Positions 17,774-26,317 are shown, counted from the stretch's first letter. The stretch: 64,000 bases of DNA from Fredinandcohnia aciditolerans (GCA_003640645.1 QGHH01000019.1:27576-91575); one strand, 5' to 3'. Numbers and translations are program-made. The notes: generated from the letters alone by a model not told the origin.

Positions 17774-19228
17774 ATGGTGAATATCTCTTCGTTATTATTA
17801 GGGTTGGTTATGGTCTTAAACATTGTTTTCGCCGTAGTTGTTATCTTTCGTGAAAGAAGAGATGCCAGTTCAACTTGGGCATGGTTATTAGTACTTTTCT
17901 TTATACCGGTAGCCGGCTTCATTTTGTATTTACTAATAGGTCGAAATTTAACTCGCGATCATCTCTTTCAATGGGATGATTTAAAGAAGAGTGGGATTGA
18001 AGAAGTTCTAGAAAAACAAAAAGAACTGATACGTACACAAAAATTCCTCTTTAATAATCATGTTACAAAGGATAATCAAGACCTCATTTATATGAATCTT
18101 AAAAATGACCAGGCCTTGTTCACAAAAAACAATGCTGTGGAAGTTTTTACAGATGGGCAACAAAAGTTCAGACGCTTATTTCAAGATATTGAGGACGCAA
18201 AGGAATCCATTCATTTGCAATATTATATTATTAAAAATGATAACCTTGGTCGAAAACTAATCGCGCATTTAACCAAGAAGGTTAAAGAAGGGGTTATGGT
18301 CCGCGTTCTTTATGATGAGCTAGGATCTAGAACATTAACGAAACGTTTTTTTAAAGAGTTTCGTGAGGCAGGAGGTCTAGTCGAGGTCTTTTTCCCTTCG
18401 AAGCTACGTTTTATAAATTTACGGATGAATTTTCGAAACCATCGTAAATTGGTCATTATTGACGGAAAGATTGGATACGTCGGTGGATTCAATGTTGGTG
18501 ATGAGTATCTAGGTTTGAATACGAGGTTTGGATATTGGCGAGATACACATTTACGCATAAGGGGTAATGCTGTTGACACCATGCAGGCTCGCTTCATTTT
18601 AGACTGGAATCAAGCATCACGTGATTATGATATTATGTATGATCCAGAACTTTTTCCGATTGAAAATGTCAGGTTAGGCAATGTCGGGATTCAAATTGTT
18701 ACAAGTGGGCCAGATTCGGAGTTTGAGCAGATTAAGAATGCGTATATCAAAATGATCTATTCAGCGAAAAAATCGATTTATATGCAGACGCCATATTTTA
18801 TTCCAGATAAAAGCCTGCTTGATGCACTTAGGGTGGCATGTCTTTCAGGAGTTGAAGTGAACATCATGATTCCTGATAAACCGGACCATCCATTCGTTTA
18901 TTGGGCGACCATCTCGCATATCGGAGAATTGCTACCGGTTGGAGCAAATGTCTATATTTACAGCAATGGCTTTATTCATTCAAAAACACTTGTTGTTGAC
19001 GAAGAAATTTCTTCAGTTGGTACAGCGAATATTGACGTAAGAAGCTTTAGGCTAAACTTTGAGGTCAATGCATTTTTATATGATGAAAATATTTCTAAAG
19101 AACTGACCGCTATTTTCAAAGAAGACATAAAGCTTTCTAAATTACTGACATTTGATGAATATGGAAAAAGAGGCGTTAATATTAAATTCAAAGAATCCAT
19201 ATCAAGACTTCTATCACCAATCCTATAG
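17774..19228 (+). CDS. cls: Cardiolipin synthase (phospholipase D family)
   Basis: Membrane enzyme that condenses two phosphatidylglycerol molecules to cardiolipin and glycerol. From ATG 17774 it has 484 aa. Two N-terminal membrane helices occupy residues ~4-27 and ~38-58 (WAWLLVLFFIPVAGFILYLL). Both HKD motifs are intact: HRKLVIID from His223 and HSKTLVVD from His402. Start choice: GAGAGAGGGG lies just upstream. ATG at 17774 or GTG at 17777 gives the usual short N-terminus; a TTG 18 bases upstream is possible but less likely. Confidence 0.93.
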   Translation: MVNISSLLLGLVMVLNIVFAVVVIFRERRDASSTWAWLLVLFFIPVAGFILYLLIGRNLTRDHLFQWDDLKKSGIEEVLEKQKELIRTQKFLFNNHVTKDNQDLIYMNLKNDQALFTKNNAVEVFTDGQQKFRRLFQDIEDAKESIHLQYYIIKNDNLGRKLIAHLTKKVKEGVMVRVLYDELGSRTLTKRFFKEFREAGGLVEVFFPSKLRFINLRMNFRNHRKLVIIDGKIGYVGGFNVGDEYLGLNTRFGYWRDTHLRIRGNAVDTMQARFILDWNQASRDYDIMYDPELFPIENVRLGNVGIQIVTSGPDSEFEQIKNAYIKMIYSAKKSIYMQTPYFIPDKSLLDALRVACLSGVEVNIMIPDKPDHPFVYWATISHIGELLPVGANVYIYSNGFIHSKTLVVDEEISSVGTANIDVRSFRLNFEVNAFLYDENISKELTAIFKEDIKLSKLLTFDEYGKRGVNIKFKESISRLLSPIL

Positions 19229-19342
19229 TCGTAAAATGATCGATGTGTCTTACAACTTTGAAATGAAGTGTAAGTTGCATCGATTTTATTATATTTTCAA
19301 TTGCCTAATATTGAGGTAGGATTTATTTTGGGGGGAGTTTCT

Positions 19343-19915
19343 TTGAATTTAATGGATATGAATACAGAAGTGTTTTTCAAAATTAATGGGTTAAGCGAGG
19401 AGTTTCCGTTATTAAATCAGCCAATGATTTATATAGCGAGTTATACCTTGTATGTTCTAATCCTAGCTGTAGTGTACTACTTAATAAAAGGCTCACAAAA
19501 TCGAATCATGGCGGTTAGTGCTTTGCTTTCGGTAGGGGTTGCAGTACTACTAGGAAGAGTGGCGGGAATGTTTCATTCTAATAATCAGCCTTTCGCTGAA
19601 CTGCCAAATGTCAATCAACTGATTGAAAAAGCGGTCAATAATTCATTCCCAAGTGACCATACGATGATCTTTTTTGCGGTTAGTTTTACTTTTTTCTTGT
19701 TTAAAAAACCTGGAAGATATCTTTGGATGGCACTTGCATGCTTAGTCGGTTTTTCACGTATTTGGGTGGGGGTACATTATCCCGGCGATATTATCGTAGC
19801 AGCAATTTTAGCCATGCTTTCAGCGTATCTTTTATTCGTGACCGTATCAAAGCTCAAATTACGAAATCGAAAAGAGCAACTTGAGCTTCCAATAACAAAA
19901 GAAAAAGACTTTTAA
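19343..19915 (+). CDS. bcrC: PAP2-family undecaprenyl-diphosphatase (BcrC-like)
   Basis: A 190-aa membrane phosphatase that probably recycles undecaprenyl diphosphate for cell-wall synthesis. PAP2 motif 2 is FPSDHT and motif 3 is GFSRIWVGVHYPGDI. Motif 1 is weak: the usual RPRPF is NNQPF here, so the motif-1 Arg is replaced by Gln. Hydrophobic helices flank the motifs. TTG at 19343 has GGGGGGAG five bases upstream and gives the BcrC-like N-terminus (MNLMDMNTEVFFKINGLSEE). It follows cardiolipin synthase, another membrane-lipid gene, by 114 bp and ends in a terminator. Confidence 0.82.
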   Translation: MNLMDMNTEVFFKINGLSEEFPLLNQPMIYIASYTLYVLILAVVYYLIKGSQNRIMAVSALLSVGVAVLLGRVAGMFHSNNQPFAELPNVNQLIEKAVNNSFPSDHTMIFFAVSFTFFLFKKPGRYLWMALACLVGFSRIWVGVHYPGDIIVAAILAMLSAYLLFVTVSKLKLRNRKEQLELPITKEKDF

Positions 19916-19918
19916 TAA

Positions 19919-19951
19919 GGAATTGGTTCCTCGAGGGGGCCAATTCTTTTT
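19919..19951 (+). terminator. Terminator of the PAP2 gene
   Basis: GAATTGG / CCAATTC stem extended inside by GGTTCC / GGGGGCC, followed by TTTTT. Confidence 0.82.
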
Positions 19952-20016
19952 CGTGCTTTCCTTTAATTTCCTTACTCGATAAAATTTAAGTAAGCACAGT
20001 GGTGGAGGAGAAATGT

Positions 20017-20341
20017 ATGTTTAAAATATTCATTGTTGAAGATGACCATCAGTTGGTTCGTTTGCTTGAAGAGCATATGCAACGATTTGGTTTCGAAACA
20101 AAAGCAGTTGAGAAATTTGAATCGGTATTATCTAAGTTTGAGGAGTTTGCTCCACATCTTGTTCTTTTTATATGTAAACTTGCCAAGGTTTGACGGCTAT
20201 TATTGGTGTCGTCAGATTCGCAGTAAGTCGACTTGCCCAATACTATTTATATCAGCACGTGATGGAAAAATGGATCAAGTAATGGCGCTCGAAATTGGGG
20301 CAGACGATTATATTACAAAACCATTTGTATGCGAAATTTGA
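20017..20341 (+). pseudogene. Broken BceR-type response regulator
   Basis: Remnant of an OmpR-family response regulator. The receiver begins normally (MFKIFIVEDDHQLVRLLEEHMQRFGFE) after a good GGAGGAG ribosome site, but the frame breaks at about 20160-20180. The first frame stops at 20193; the rest (VNLPRFDGYYWCRQIR to MALEIGADDYITKPF) continues one base out of phase. At the break the phospho-acceptor Asp codon reads TAT (Tyr). After KPF the protein ends, so the whole DNA-binding domain is missing, and no partner kinase or BceAB transporter is present. Three lesions make this a clear pseudogene. The intact family is the bacitracin-sensing BceR group. Confidence 0.85.
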
Positions 20342-20483
20342 AAAAGTCTGTGATTTAGAACCTAATTCAATACAATAAGTTGTGCCTGTTACTGATGGAA
20401 AATGGCGACAGTCATTTTTTTACAAAAGCTACTATACTTTGAGACTTCCCAGGATAGACTATTACAATAATGGAGGAATAGGT

Positions 20484-21326
20484 ATGAATAATCATTTAGT
20501 ATTGCAGACCGATTTTGGAAAGAGTGATGGGGCTGTAAGTGCAATGTATGGTGTTGCTTTATCGGTTCACCCAGCGCTACCAATCTTTGACCTAACCCAT
20601 GACATCTCGCCATTTAATATCTGGGAAGGCTCTTATCGACTATTTCAGACCATAAAGTATTGGCCGGAAAGGACTGTCTTTGTTTCTGTCGTGGATCCAG
20701 GTGTCGGGTCTGATCGTTTAAGCATCGTGGTGCAGACTGAGACGAACCAATATATTGTGACACCTGATAATGGAACAATTACTCATATTAAACAGAAGTT
20801 TGGAATTAAAGAAGCGAGAATGATTGATGAAAGTAAAAATCGTCTGCCATTTTCAGGTGAATCATACACCTTTCATGGAAGAGATGTTTATGCATATACA
20901 GGGGCTAGACTTGCTTCTCGAGTTATCACTTATGAAGAGGTTGGGCCAACAGTCCCGGTAGAGTCCTTGGTGGAATTGCCTGTTTTTGAAGTGGAAATTG
21001 ATAATGATACAATTATTGGAAATGTTGATATCCTGGATGTCCGCTTTGGTAACCTTTGGACCAATATTGACAAATCCCTTTTTAATCAACTTAGTAATAG
21101 GTATGGTGATTTCTTCGAAGTCATCATTGATCGTGAAGGAAGCAATGTATATAAAAGTACAATGAAATATGGACGTTCTTTCGCTGACAGTGACCTTGGG
21201 GATCCACTACTCTATGTAAATTCTTTAGACAAAATAGGAGTTGCCCTTAATCAGGAGTCCTTTGCTGAAAAATTTAAAATTGGTACTGGTGCAGAATGGA
21301 AAATTAAAATCCGGAAAACAAATTAA
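20484..21326 (+). CDS. SAM hydrolase / SAM hydroxide adenosyltransferase family protein
   Basis: A 280-aa protein of the former DUF62 family, related to fluorinases and chlorinases. Bacterial members hydrolyse S-adenosylmethionine to adenosine and methionine. The N-terminal domain shows LQTDFGKSDGAVSAMYG, DLTHDISPFNIWEGSY and VSVVDPGVGS, then TPDNGTITH and FHGRDVYAYTGARLAS. The C-terminal barrel runs from about residue 170. An in-frame upstream extension to 20382 exists, but ATG 20484 has TGGAGGA ahead of it and the family N-terminus. The gene stands alone with a strong terminator. Confidence 0.88.
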   Translation: MNNHLVLQTDFGKSDGAVSAMYGVALSVHPALPIFDLTHDISPFNIWEGSYRLFQTIKYWPERTVFVSVVDPGVGSDRLSIVVQTETNQYIVTPDNGTITHIKQKFGIKEARMIDESKNRLPFSGESYTFHGRDVYAYTGARLASRVITYEEVGPTVPVESLVELPVFEVEIDNDTIIGNVDILDVRFGNLWTNIDKSLFNQLSNRYGDFFEVIIDREGSNVYKSTMKYGRSFADSDLGDPLLYVNSLDKIGVALNQESFAEKFKIGTGAEWKIKIRKTN

Positions 21327-21327
21327 A

Positions 21328-21358
21328 ACACCGTTCAGGTAAAGAACGGTGTTTTTTG
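21328..21358. terminator. Bidirectional terminator
   Basis: ACACCGTTC / GAACGGTGT stem with T6 on the plus side and TTTTAATTT on the minus side. It ends the SAM hydrolase gene and the convergent 55-aa gene. Confidence 0.9.
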
Positions 21359-21362
21359 CGTA

Positions 21363-21530
21363 TTATGTTAAAGGCTTGTTTTGCTTTAATAGGTTTGAAG
21401 CGGGAAGCGTAATGATTTTTCCTCCGATTTGTACATGGATGGAATCATTAAATATTGCTTTTACTATCCCTTTTAACTGGACAGTTGAATTAACCGCGAT
21501 CTCTTTTTTGGATTCATTATTGGTAGTCAT
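21363..21530 (-). CDS. Small protein, 55 aa, unknown function
   Basis: A short frame with good expression signals on the minus strand: AGAGGGGAATT upstream of ATG and a terminator directly after the stop. The protein starts MTTNNESKKEIAVNSTVQ and continues LKGIVKAIFNDSIHVQIG, then GGKIITLPASNLLKQ. The alternating beta-like pattern around VQIGGKIITLP suggests a small barrel similar to SH3 or OB-like folds. I do not recognise the family. The opposite strand is open too, but has no start signal. Confidence 0.7.
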   Translation of the reverse strand: MTTNNESKKEIAVNSTVQLKGIVKAIFNDSIHVQIGGKIITLPASNLLKQNKPLT

Positions 21531-21678
21531 GGCAATTCCCCTCTCAGGTTTTTATATTTAGAGGCATTTAAATAAAAACATTATATCCCATAATTATGAA
21601 AACTATACGTGTAAAATTATTATTTTATCTTATTTTACCTTGAAAATTTTGTCTTGTGCAAGTTTGATGAATTGGTTA

Positions 21679-22425
21679 TTATTTCTTTTTTGGCGATCCT
21701 CGGTAAACTGCTTCTCTAAGCTCTAAAGCATACTTATCAAAGTGTGGCACTCCCATTTCGGAAGCAATACGTAATTCTTTTTCAATGTCATAGGGAACAC
21801 GAACAATTTCGATTGAAAAAGGTGCGACTTCCTTTGATTGATATTCCCCGTGTAGAATTGCAAAGGTTGCTTGTGTCGTATCAAGCGGGTTACCGACACT
21901 TCCTACATTTAAAAGAGTTTGCTCTGTATTCATTGGTTCAATCAAGGCAGCATGAATATCTCCGAAACCAATAATGTCTGGTGTCTTTTCCTCTAAAGGA
22001 GTAATCCATTCAGTATGATCAAACATTGCCCTTTTCTCCTCGTCGGAATGAATCATGGGGACAACACGGTGATGTACGCTTTTTGCAGAGGCGTGGTACA
22101 ACCGAATGTATTTCCCACTCATATAAAAATCAAAATGAAAGGGAAGGGTTCCTAAGTATGAAAGGCGTTCTTTACCAAGCTGATTTCGGTGCCATCTGAT
22201 TCCGTCATCAGGATGTTCATTTTGAATAAAGTCATCCCAATTTCCCAAAAGCACAACCTCACACACGTTTTGTATCCGGTCCACCGCGGCGGCTGAGTTT
22301 GGCCCTTTTCCTACAAGGTCTCCAAGACAAATGATGGTCTTGATTTCACGAGCTTTTATATGTTCCAAGACAGCTTCTAGTGCTGTCATATTTCCGTGTA
22401 TATCGGAAATGAGCGCAATGCTCAT
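21679..22425 (-). CDS. Metallophosphoesterase (YfcE/DevT-like)
   Basis: A 248-aa calcineurin-like phosphoesterase. Metal-binding motifs are in order: ISDIHGNMTALEAVL (D-x-H), CLGDLVGKGPN (G-D-x-x-x-x-G), LLGNWDD (G-N-x-D in place of the usual G-N-H-D), and GFGDIHAA for the late G-D-x-H motif. This variant is common in the DevT/YfcE-like group. The substrate is unknown. ATG 22425 has AAGGGGG upstream. It diverges from the deacetylase lipoprotein gene. Confidence 0.85.
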   Translation of the reverse strand: MSIALISDIHGNMTALEAVLEHIKAREIKTIICLGDLVGKGPNSAAAVDRIQNVCEVVLLGNWDDFIQNEHPDDGIRWHRNQLGKERLSYLGTLPFHFDFYMSGKYIRLYHASAKSVHHRVVPMIHSDEEKRAMFDHTEWITPLEEKTPDIIGFGDIHAALIEPMNTEQTLLNVGSVGNPLDTTQATFAILHGEYQSKEVAPFSIEIVRVPYDIEKELRIASEMGVPHFDKYALELREAVYRGSPKKK

Positions 22426-22572
22426 GCTAAGGCCCCCTTGGTTTTAGTTATACTAATCTAATAATAAAATAGATTGAAAATTTTGTCATTATTAAATTAG
22501 CTAAAATTACTAAATATTCTTTCCATATATGTTTTGTCTGTTTAGAATGAAGAAAAGGGGGAGAGCGCTGTC

Positions 22573-23460
22573 ATGGTTCAAAGGGTGATTTTATTATGTA
22601 TGATATGTTTGCTTTTTTTGTTAACTTCTTGTTCATCTCAAAAAACGAAGGAAGTTGGGGGAGTTGCATACGGGAATCACAACATTGAACAGAAAGAAGA
22701 GACGATTCCAAACGCAAGATTTTCTGTTGATTCATCATGGAAAAATGAATACCTTCTTGAAATAAAAGGGGATTCTCCTTACCTAGAAAATAAGACTGTA
22801 TCGTCCATGCAAAAATGGCGGGAGGAGATTATTGAATTCTCAAAAACTCACGAAAATGTATATATCAATGGTCCTAATAAAAAACAAGTGGCTTTAACGT
22901 TTGATGATGGGCCAGATAGTACGGTGACATCAGCTGTGATTGGAGTTTTGGATGACTATGGAGTCAAGGGGAATTTCTTCTTTCTGGGAAGTGAAGCCGT
23001 GAAGCATCCAGAGGTAGTGAAAGAAGCCTATGAAAAGGGGCATCTTGTTTTAAGTCATAGCTACCATCATGTTCAATTAGATAAGTTGTCAGAACCTGAA
23101 ATTCGTAATGAAATAGAACAGGCAGGAACTGCAATTGAAGAGATCATTGGTAAAGAGCCCGCATTGGTAAGAACGCCGTACGGCTCAACAAATGAATTGG
23201 TGGCAGAGATAGCAAAAGAAAATAATGTCTCAATCATTATCTGGTCAATTGATTCACTTGATTGGGCTCAAAGAAGTACTGATGTGATATACTCCAATGT
23301 ATTTTCAAACATTCGAAACGGTGACATTATACTTATGCACACAGACTCTGATGAGTACGATACATATGAGGCCTTGCCCCTTATCATTGAGGAATTACAA
23401 GAGCAGGGCTATGAAATAGTGGATTTAGAAACATTGATTGGCCAACCAGCCTATCAATAG
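22573..23460 (+). CDS. Polysaccharide deacetylase lipoprotein
   Basis: A 295-aa secreted enzyme anchored as a lipoprotein: signal peptide with lipobox LTSC at residues 17-20. The NodB domain spans about residues 110-290. Motif 1 is TFDDGPD, motif 2 is SHSYHH (H-x-x-x-H), motif 3 is RTPYGS, and later motifs are SIDSLDW and ILMHTD. It should remove acetyl groups from peptidoglycan or another N-acetyl-glucosamine polymer outside the membrane; the exact target is not visible. AGGGGGAGAG precedes the ATG. Confidence 0.9.
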   Translation: MVQRVILLCMICLLFLLTSCSSQKTKEVGGVAYGNHNIEQKEETIPNARFSVDSSWKNEYLLEIKGDSPYLENKTVSSMQKWREEIIEFSKTHENVYINGPNKKQVALTFDDGPDSTVTSAVIGVLDDYGVKGNFFFLGSEAVKHPEVVKEAYEKGHLVLSHSYHHVQLDKLSEPEIRNEIEQAGTAIEEIIGKEPALVRTPYGSTNELVAEIAKENNVSIIIWSIDSLDWAQRSTDVIYSNVFSNIRNGDIILMHTDSDEYDTYEALPLIIEELQEQGYEIVDLETLIGQPAYQ

Positions 23461-23465
23461 AGAGA

Positions 23466-23509
23466 AGAATCGTAGGGACCAATCTAAATGAAACCTACGA
23501 TTCTTTTTA
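23466..23509 (+). terminator. Terminator of the deacetylase gene
   Basis: Perfect 11-bp stem AGAATCGTAGG / CCTACGATTCT followed by TTTTT. It may serve the convergent DUF6220 gene too. Confidence 0.88.
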
Positions 23510-23510
23510 T

Positions 23511-23912
23511 CTATTTTTTCATAATTAATTTCCACGTATCGATAACAACACTAACGGACACTATGAATAAGACCATTGCCAAGACGGGATGCAAAGCCCC
23601 AACCCAAGGTGCAACCCTTGTAAAATTTGCGCTAAAATACATACCGAAGACGAGTAGTGCAAGTCCAATTACATATCCATACCCCCACCGAGGCAATTTT
23701 CCAACGAAAGCTGCAATCAGCATAAGAACAAGTAAATTAAAACCAAAAATATGAACAAGTGTTGTATGTTTCAACCAGTTTTCGGCGCCTACAAAAATGG
23801 CCATTCCAGCTGAAAATACTTGTCCGATAATGAATAAGGCAAAAATTGTGGCAAAAAAGAAGTAAATTCCTCGCCCAATTCGGATTCGAGTAGATGGTGT
23901 AGATTGTTCCAT
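23511..23912 (-). CDS. DUF6220 membrane protein
   Basis: A 133-aa integral membrane protein with four hydrophobic helices. It shows the pattern I associate with DUF6220: GRGIYFFFATIFALFIIGQVF, then AIFVGAENW near the first loop, and ANFTRVAPWVGALHPVLAM before the last helix. Function unknown. An in-frame start 51 bases upstream exists, but ATG 23912 is preceded by AAGGAGG. It lies 50 bp downstream of the DUF4097 gene, with a GCGC hairpin between them that could attenuate read-through. Confidence 0.78.
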   Translation of the reverse strand: MEQSTPSTRIRIGRGIYFFFATIFALFIIGQVFSAGMAIFVGAENWLKHTTLVHIFGFNLLVLMLIAAFVGKLPRWGYGYVIGLALLVFGMYFSANFTRVAPWVGALHPVLAMVLFIVSVSVVIDTWKLIMKK

Positions 23913-23962
23913 TCGTAAAACCTCCTTCCTTAGGAAAAGCGCCCGTATTTGAGCGCTTTGCA

Positions 23963-24814
23963 TTATCTGATGTCTACTTTTCCGCTACTCACTTCAATTT
24001 TTACATCATAGGTACCTGCACCATGTTTACCTTCAATGCTGCCTTTATTTCTTGTGGATTCATCAAGGGAAAAATCATTAGAAATGTAGCCGCTATTGGC
24101 TTTACCTTCTAATGTAAAATCAGCATCATTTGGTAAGTCAAGGTCAAGTAAGCCTGATCGAACATCTGCTTTAATGGAATCAGTAAGTTTTGAAAAGCTT
24201 GCTTTTAATCGTCCAGAACGCACTTCAGCTTCAAGTTTTCCCTCATATTCATCAATGGTTACATTCCCGGAACGAACATCAATTTCACCACTTTTTGTTG
24301 TAAGATTCTTAATTCTAGAGTTTCCAGAAGCTACATTGTGTGTAAAGTGTTCAGCAGAAAGGTTTTCCAAACGTACATTTCCAGATTGGACTTCGGCTGA
24401 GAGTTCGTTAATTTTCATAGGTGAACCATCGAATTCTAAATGACCAGATCCTACTCTTAGTGAGAGTTCTTTTTCAAAGTCTTCCGGGATATAGACGGTA
24501 AGTTTCGTATTGTCAAAGAAAGGGAACCAGCTCCAGTTAAAGAATCCACGTTCATATGTGACTTCTATTGAGTCACCGCTTTTTGTAACATGAACTTCAC
24601 CTTTACCTTTTAACTCTGCTTTTACTTCATCACGATTTTCAGGGATGACCGTCGTACTGATTGATGTTATATCAATTTCGATTTCATCAATTCTTTCCGT
24701 AACCTTAGCTGAGTCTCCAGAATCCCCAAAAGGAAGCCCAGGAATTCGGTAGAGGTTTGTCATTAAAAGATAAGCCCCAATAAGAATGAAAAATATAATT
24801 AAGATTTTCTTCAT
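23963..24814 (-). CDS. DUF4097 (LiaG-like) surface-exposed protein
   Basis: A 283-aa protein with a single N-terminal membrane anchor (residues ~4-22) and an extracytoplasmic part. The C-terminal ~150 residues are a run of short beta-strand repeats with SGxxxI-type spacing (VQSGNVRLENL, VASGNSRIKNL, VRSGNVTIDEY, VRSGRLKASF, VRSGLLDLDL), the right-handed helix of the DUF4097 family. B. subtilis LiaG, part of the envelope-stress locus, is of this type, but no lia genes adjoin here. Role unknown, probably at the cell envelope. Likely the first gene of a two-gene operon with the DUF6220 gene. Confidence 0.82.
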   Translation of the reverse strand: MKKILIIFFILIGAYLLMTNLYRIPGLPFGDSGDSAKVTERIDEIEIDITSISTTVIPENRDEVKAELKGKGEVHVTKSGDSIEVTYERGFFNWSWFPFFDNTKLTVYIPEDFEKELSLRVGSGHLEFDGSPMKINELSAEVQSGNVRLENLSAEHFTHNVASGNSRIKNLTTKSGEIDVRSGNVTIDEYEGKLEAEVRSGRLKASFSKLTDSIKADVRSGLLDLDLPNDADFTLEGKANSGYISNDFSLDESTRNKGSIEGKHGAGTYDVKIEVSSGKVDIR

Positions 24815-24923
24815 TTTCTAACCTGCCTTTATCATTTATTCTAACCCTATCTTAAAAGAGGAATAAGAATTAAGTAACGCACCACCGATATATTTTTAAT
24901 TAGGACCTGAGGCGTATTAAAAG

Positions 24924-24955
24924 AAAAAAGCAGATTGCTTCTAATACAATCTGCT
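24924..24955 (-). terminator. Terminator of the HxlR-type gene
   Basis: On the minus strand AGCAGATTG / CAATCTGCT is followed by TTTTTTCTTTT, a few bases after the regulator stop. Confidence 0.87.
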
Positions 24956-24968
24956 CTACGTTGGTGAT

Positions 24969-25286
24969 TTATGATTCTATTTTAACCCAGTCCTGCGACC
25001 ATTTTTGAATTTCATCCATCAAAGGTTTTAATGCCCGCCCTTTTTCGGTTAACGAATATTCAATACGTACAGGGGTTTCTGGGTACACATGCCTTGTTAT
25101 AATACCTTGATTCTCCAGATCTTTGAGTCTTTCTGAAAGAACTCTTCCACTAATTCCTATCGATGATTCGATTGTACAGAAACGCTGTGGACCTGAAAGA
25201 AGTTGATAAATCACGAGTCCTGTCCAGCGTTGGCCAAGTAAACTCATAGCTTTTTCAAATTTAGGACAAATTACATTTGAATCCAT
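24969..25286 (-). CDS. HxlR-family transcriptional regulator (CatR/YodB-like)
   Basis: A 105-aa winged-helix protein of the HxlR (DUF24) family. CPKFEKAMSLLGQRWTGLVIY carries the conserved N-terminal Cys (Cys7) that senses quinones and electrophiles in YodB and CatR. SSIGISGRVLSERLKDLENQGI is the recognition helix region. It is divergent from a CatE-like dioxygenase, and a palindrome sits in the shared control region. In B. subtilis CatR and YodB repress catDE, so a matching role is a strong inference. No catD-like gene is next to it. Confidence 0.88.
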   Translation of the reverse strand: MDSNVICPKFEKAMSLLGQRWTGLVIYQLLSGPQRFCTIESSIGISGRVLSERLKDLENQGIITRHVYPETPVRIEYSLTEKGRALKPLMDEIQKWSQDWVKIES

Positions 25287-25342
25287 ATTTCCCTCACCCC
25301 TAATTCTATATTATAGCGCATTGTAAGAAATTATAAACTTAC

Positions 25343-25389
25343 TTGACATAATTTAATTACGAAAATATAATTACTTACATAAAGTAAGT
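25343..25389 (+). promoter_or_regulatory. catE promoter and HxlR operator
   Basis: TTGACA (25343-25348), 17-bp spacer, TATAAT (25366-25371): a consensus sigma-A promoter. Directly downstream is the perfect palindrome ACTTAC-ATAAA-GTAAGT (25373-25389), and upstream GTAAG..CTTAC (25323-25342) is a looser copy. Such paired sites on both sides of a promoter fit repression by the divergent HxlR protein. Confidence 0.78.
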
Positions 25390-25420
25390 TAGTAAATGCT
25401 AAATTTAGGAGGCATAAAAG

Positions 25421-26272
25421 ATGAAATATCAACGCCCACCATATACATTTGTAGAACTTGTAGAATTGAAGGTAACCGACTTACAGCGTTCCGTAACGTT
25501 TTATCAAAATATAATTGGATTCAAGGTATTAGAGCAATCGGGTAGAAAGGCGCTTTTAACGGCAGATGGGAAAACTGCATTGTTATCAATCGAACAGCCT
25601 GAAAACATAGTTCCTAAGGAACCACGCCGTACAGGACTTTACCATTTTGCTTTGCTTTTACCATCCCGTGCAGAGCTTGGAAAAGTACTTTATCATTTAG
25701 TCCAAAATAATATACCAATTGGCGCGTCTGATCACGCAGTGAGCGAAGCGCTCTATTTAGACGATCCAGATGGAAATGGCATTGAAATTTATGCAGACCG
25801 TCCTGATACAGAATGGGAATGGTCAAATGGCGAAGTGAAAATGGTGACAGAGCCTCTTGATGGGCAAGGTGTACTAGCTGCTGCGAATGGTGAAAAATGG
25901 ACCGGACTTCCAGAAGAAACGGTCATGGGTCATATTCACATGCATGTATCTGAACTAGCAAAGACAGAGGAATACTATACCAAAGGTCTTGGTTTTGATG
26001 TTGTAACTCGCTACGGAGGGATGGCATTGTTTATCTCAACAGGCGGGTATCATCACCATATTGGTCTAAATACATGGAATGGTGTAGGTGCACCTGCACC
26101 ATCTGAAAATAGTGCAGGGATTAAGCGGTTTACACTTGTATTACCAACCGAAAATGCATTACAAACAACCATTGAGAACCTAAAGAAAATTGGGGCATAT
26201 GTCCAAGCAGAAGATGGAGTCATGGTAACAAAAGATCCTTCTGAAAATAAAATAAAACTTGTTGTTGCATAG
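25421..26272 (+). CDS. catE: Catechol 2,3-dioxygenase-like VOC protein (CatE)
   Basis: A 283-aa protein with two glyoxalase/VOC modules (about residues 10-125 and 165-283). Metal ligands expected for extradiol dioxygenases are visible in the second half: GHIHMHVSEL, GGYHHHIGLNTW, and Glu in SENKIKLVV. B. subtilis CatE opens catechol rings and protects against catechol and quinones. Together with the divergent HxlR regulator this suggests an inducible quinone/catechol defence. TTTAGGAGG precedes the ATG. Monocistronic, closed by a terminator. Confidence 0.88.
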   Translation: MKYQRPPYTFVELVELKVTDLQRSVTFYQNIIGFKVLEQSGRKALLTADGKTALLSIEQPENIVPKEPRRTGLYHFALLLPSRAELGKVLYHLVQNNIPIGASDHAVSEALYLDDPDGNGIEIYADRPDTEWEWSNGEVKMVTEPLDGQGVLAAANGEKWTGLPEETVMGHIHMHVSELAKTEEYYTKGLGFDVVTRYGGMALFISTGGYHHHIGLNTWNGVGAPAPSENSAGIKRFTLVLPTENALQTTIENLKKIGAYVQAEDGVMVTKDPSENKIKLVVA

Positions 26273-26286
26273 GCGACAATGGATAA

Positions 26287-26317
26287 AGTAGCTATCTTCG
26301 GGTAGCTGCTTTTTTAT
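26287..26317 (+). terminator. Terminator of catE
   Basis: AGTAGCTA-TC-TTCG-GG-TAGCTGCT: a UUCG tetraloop hairpin followed by TTTTTT. Confidence 0.87.

Noticed and set aside
21349-21561. Plus-strand 70-aa open frame after the SAM hydrolase gene
   Set aside because: It begins inside the terminator and lacks a ribosome site; the opposite strand has a better gene (21363-21530).
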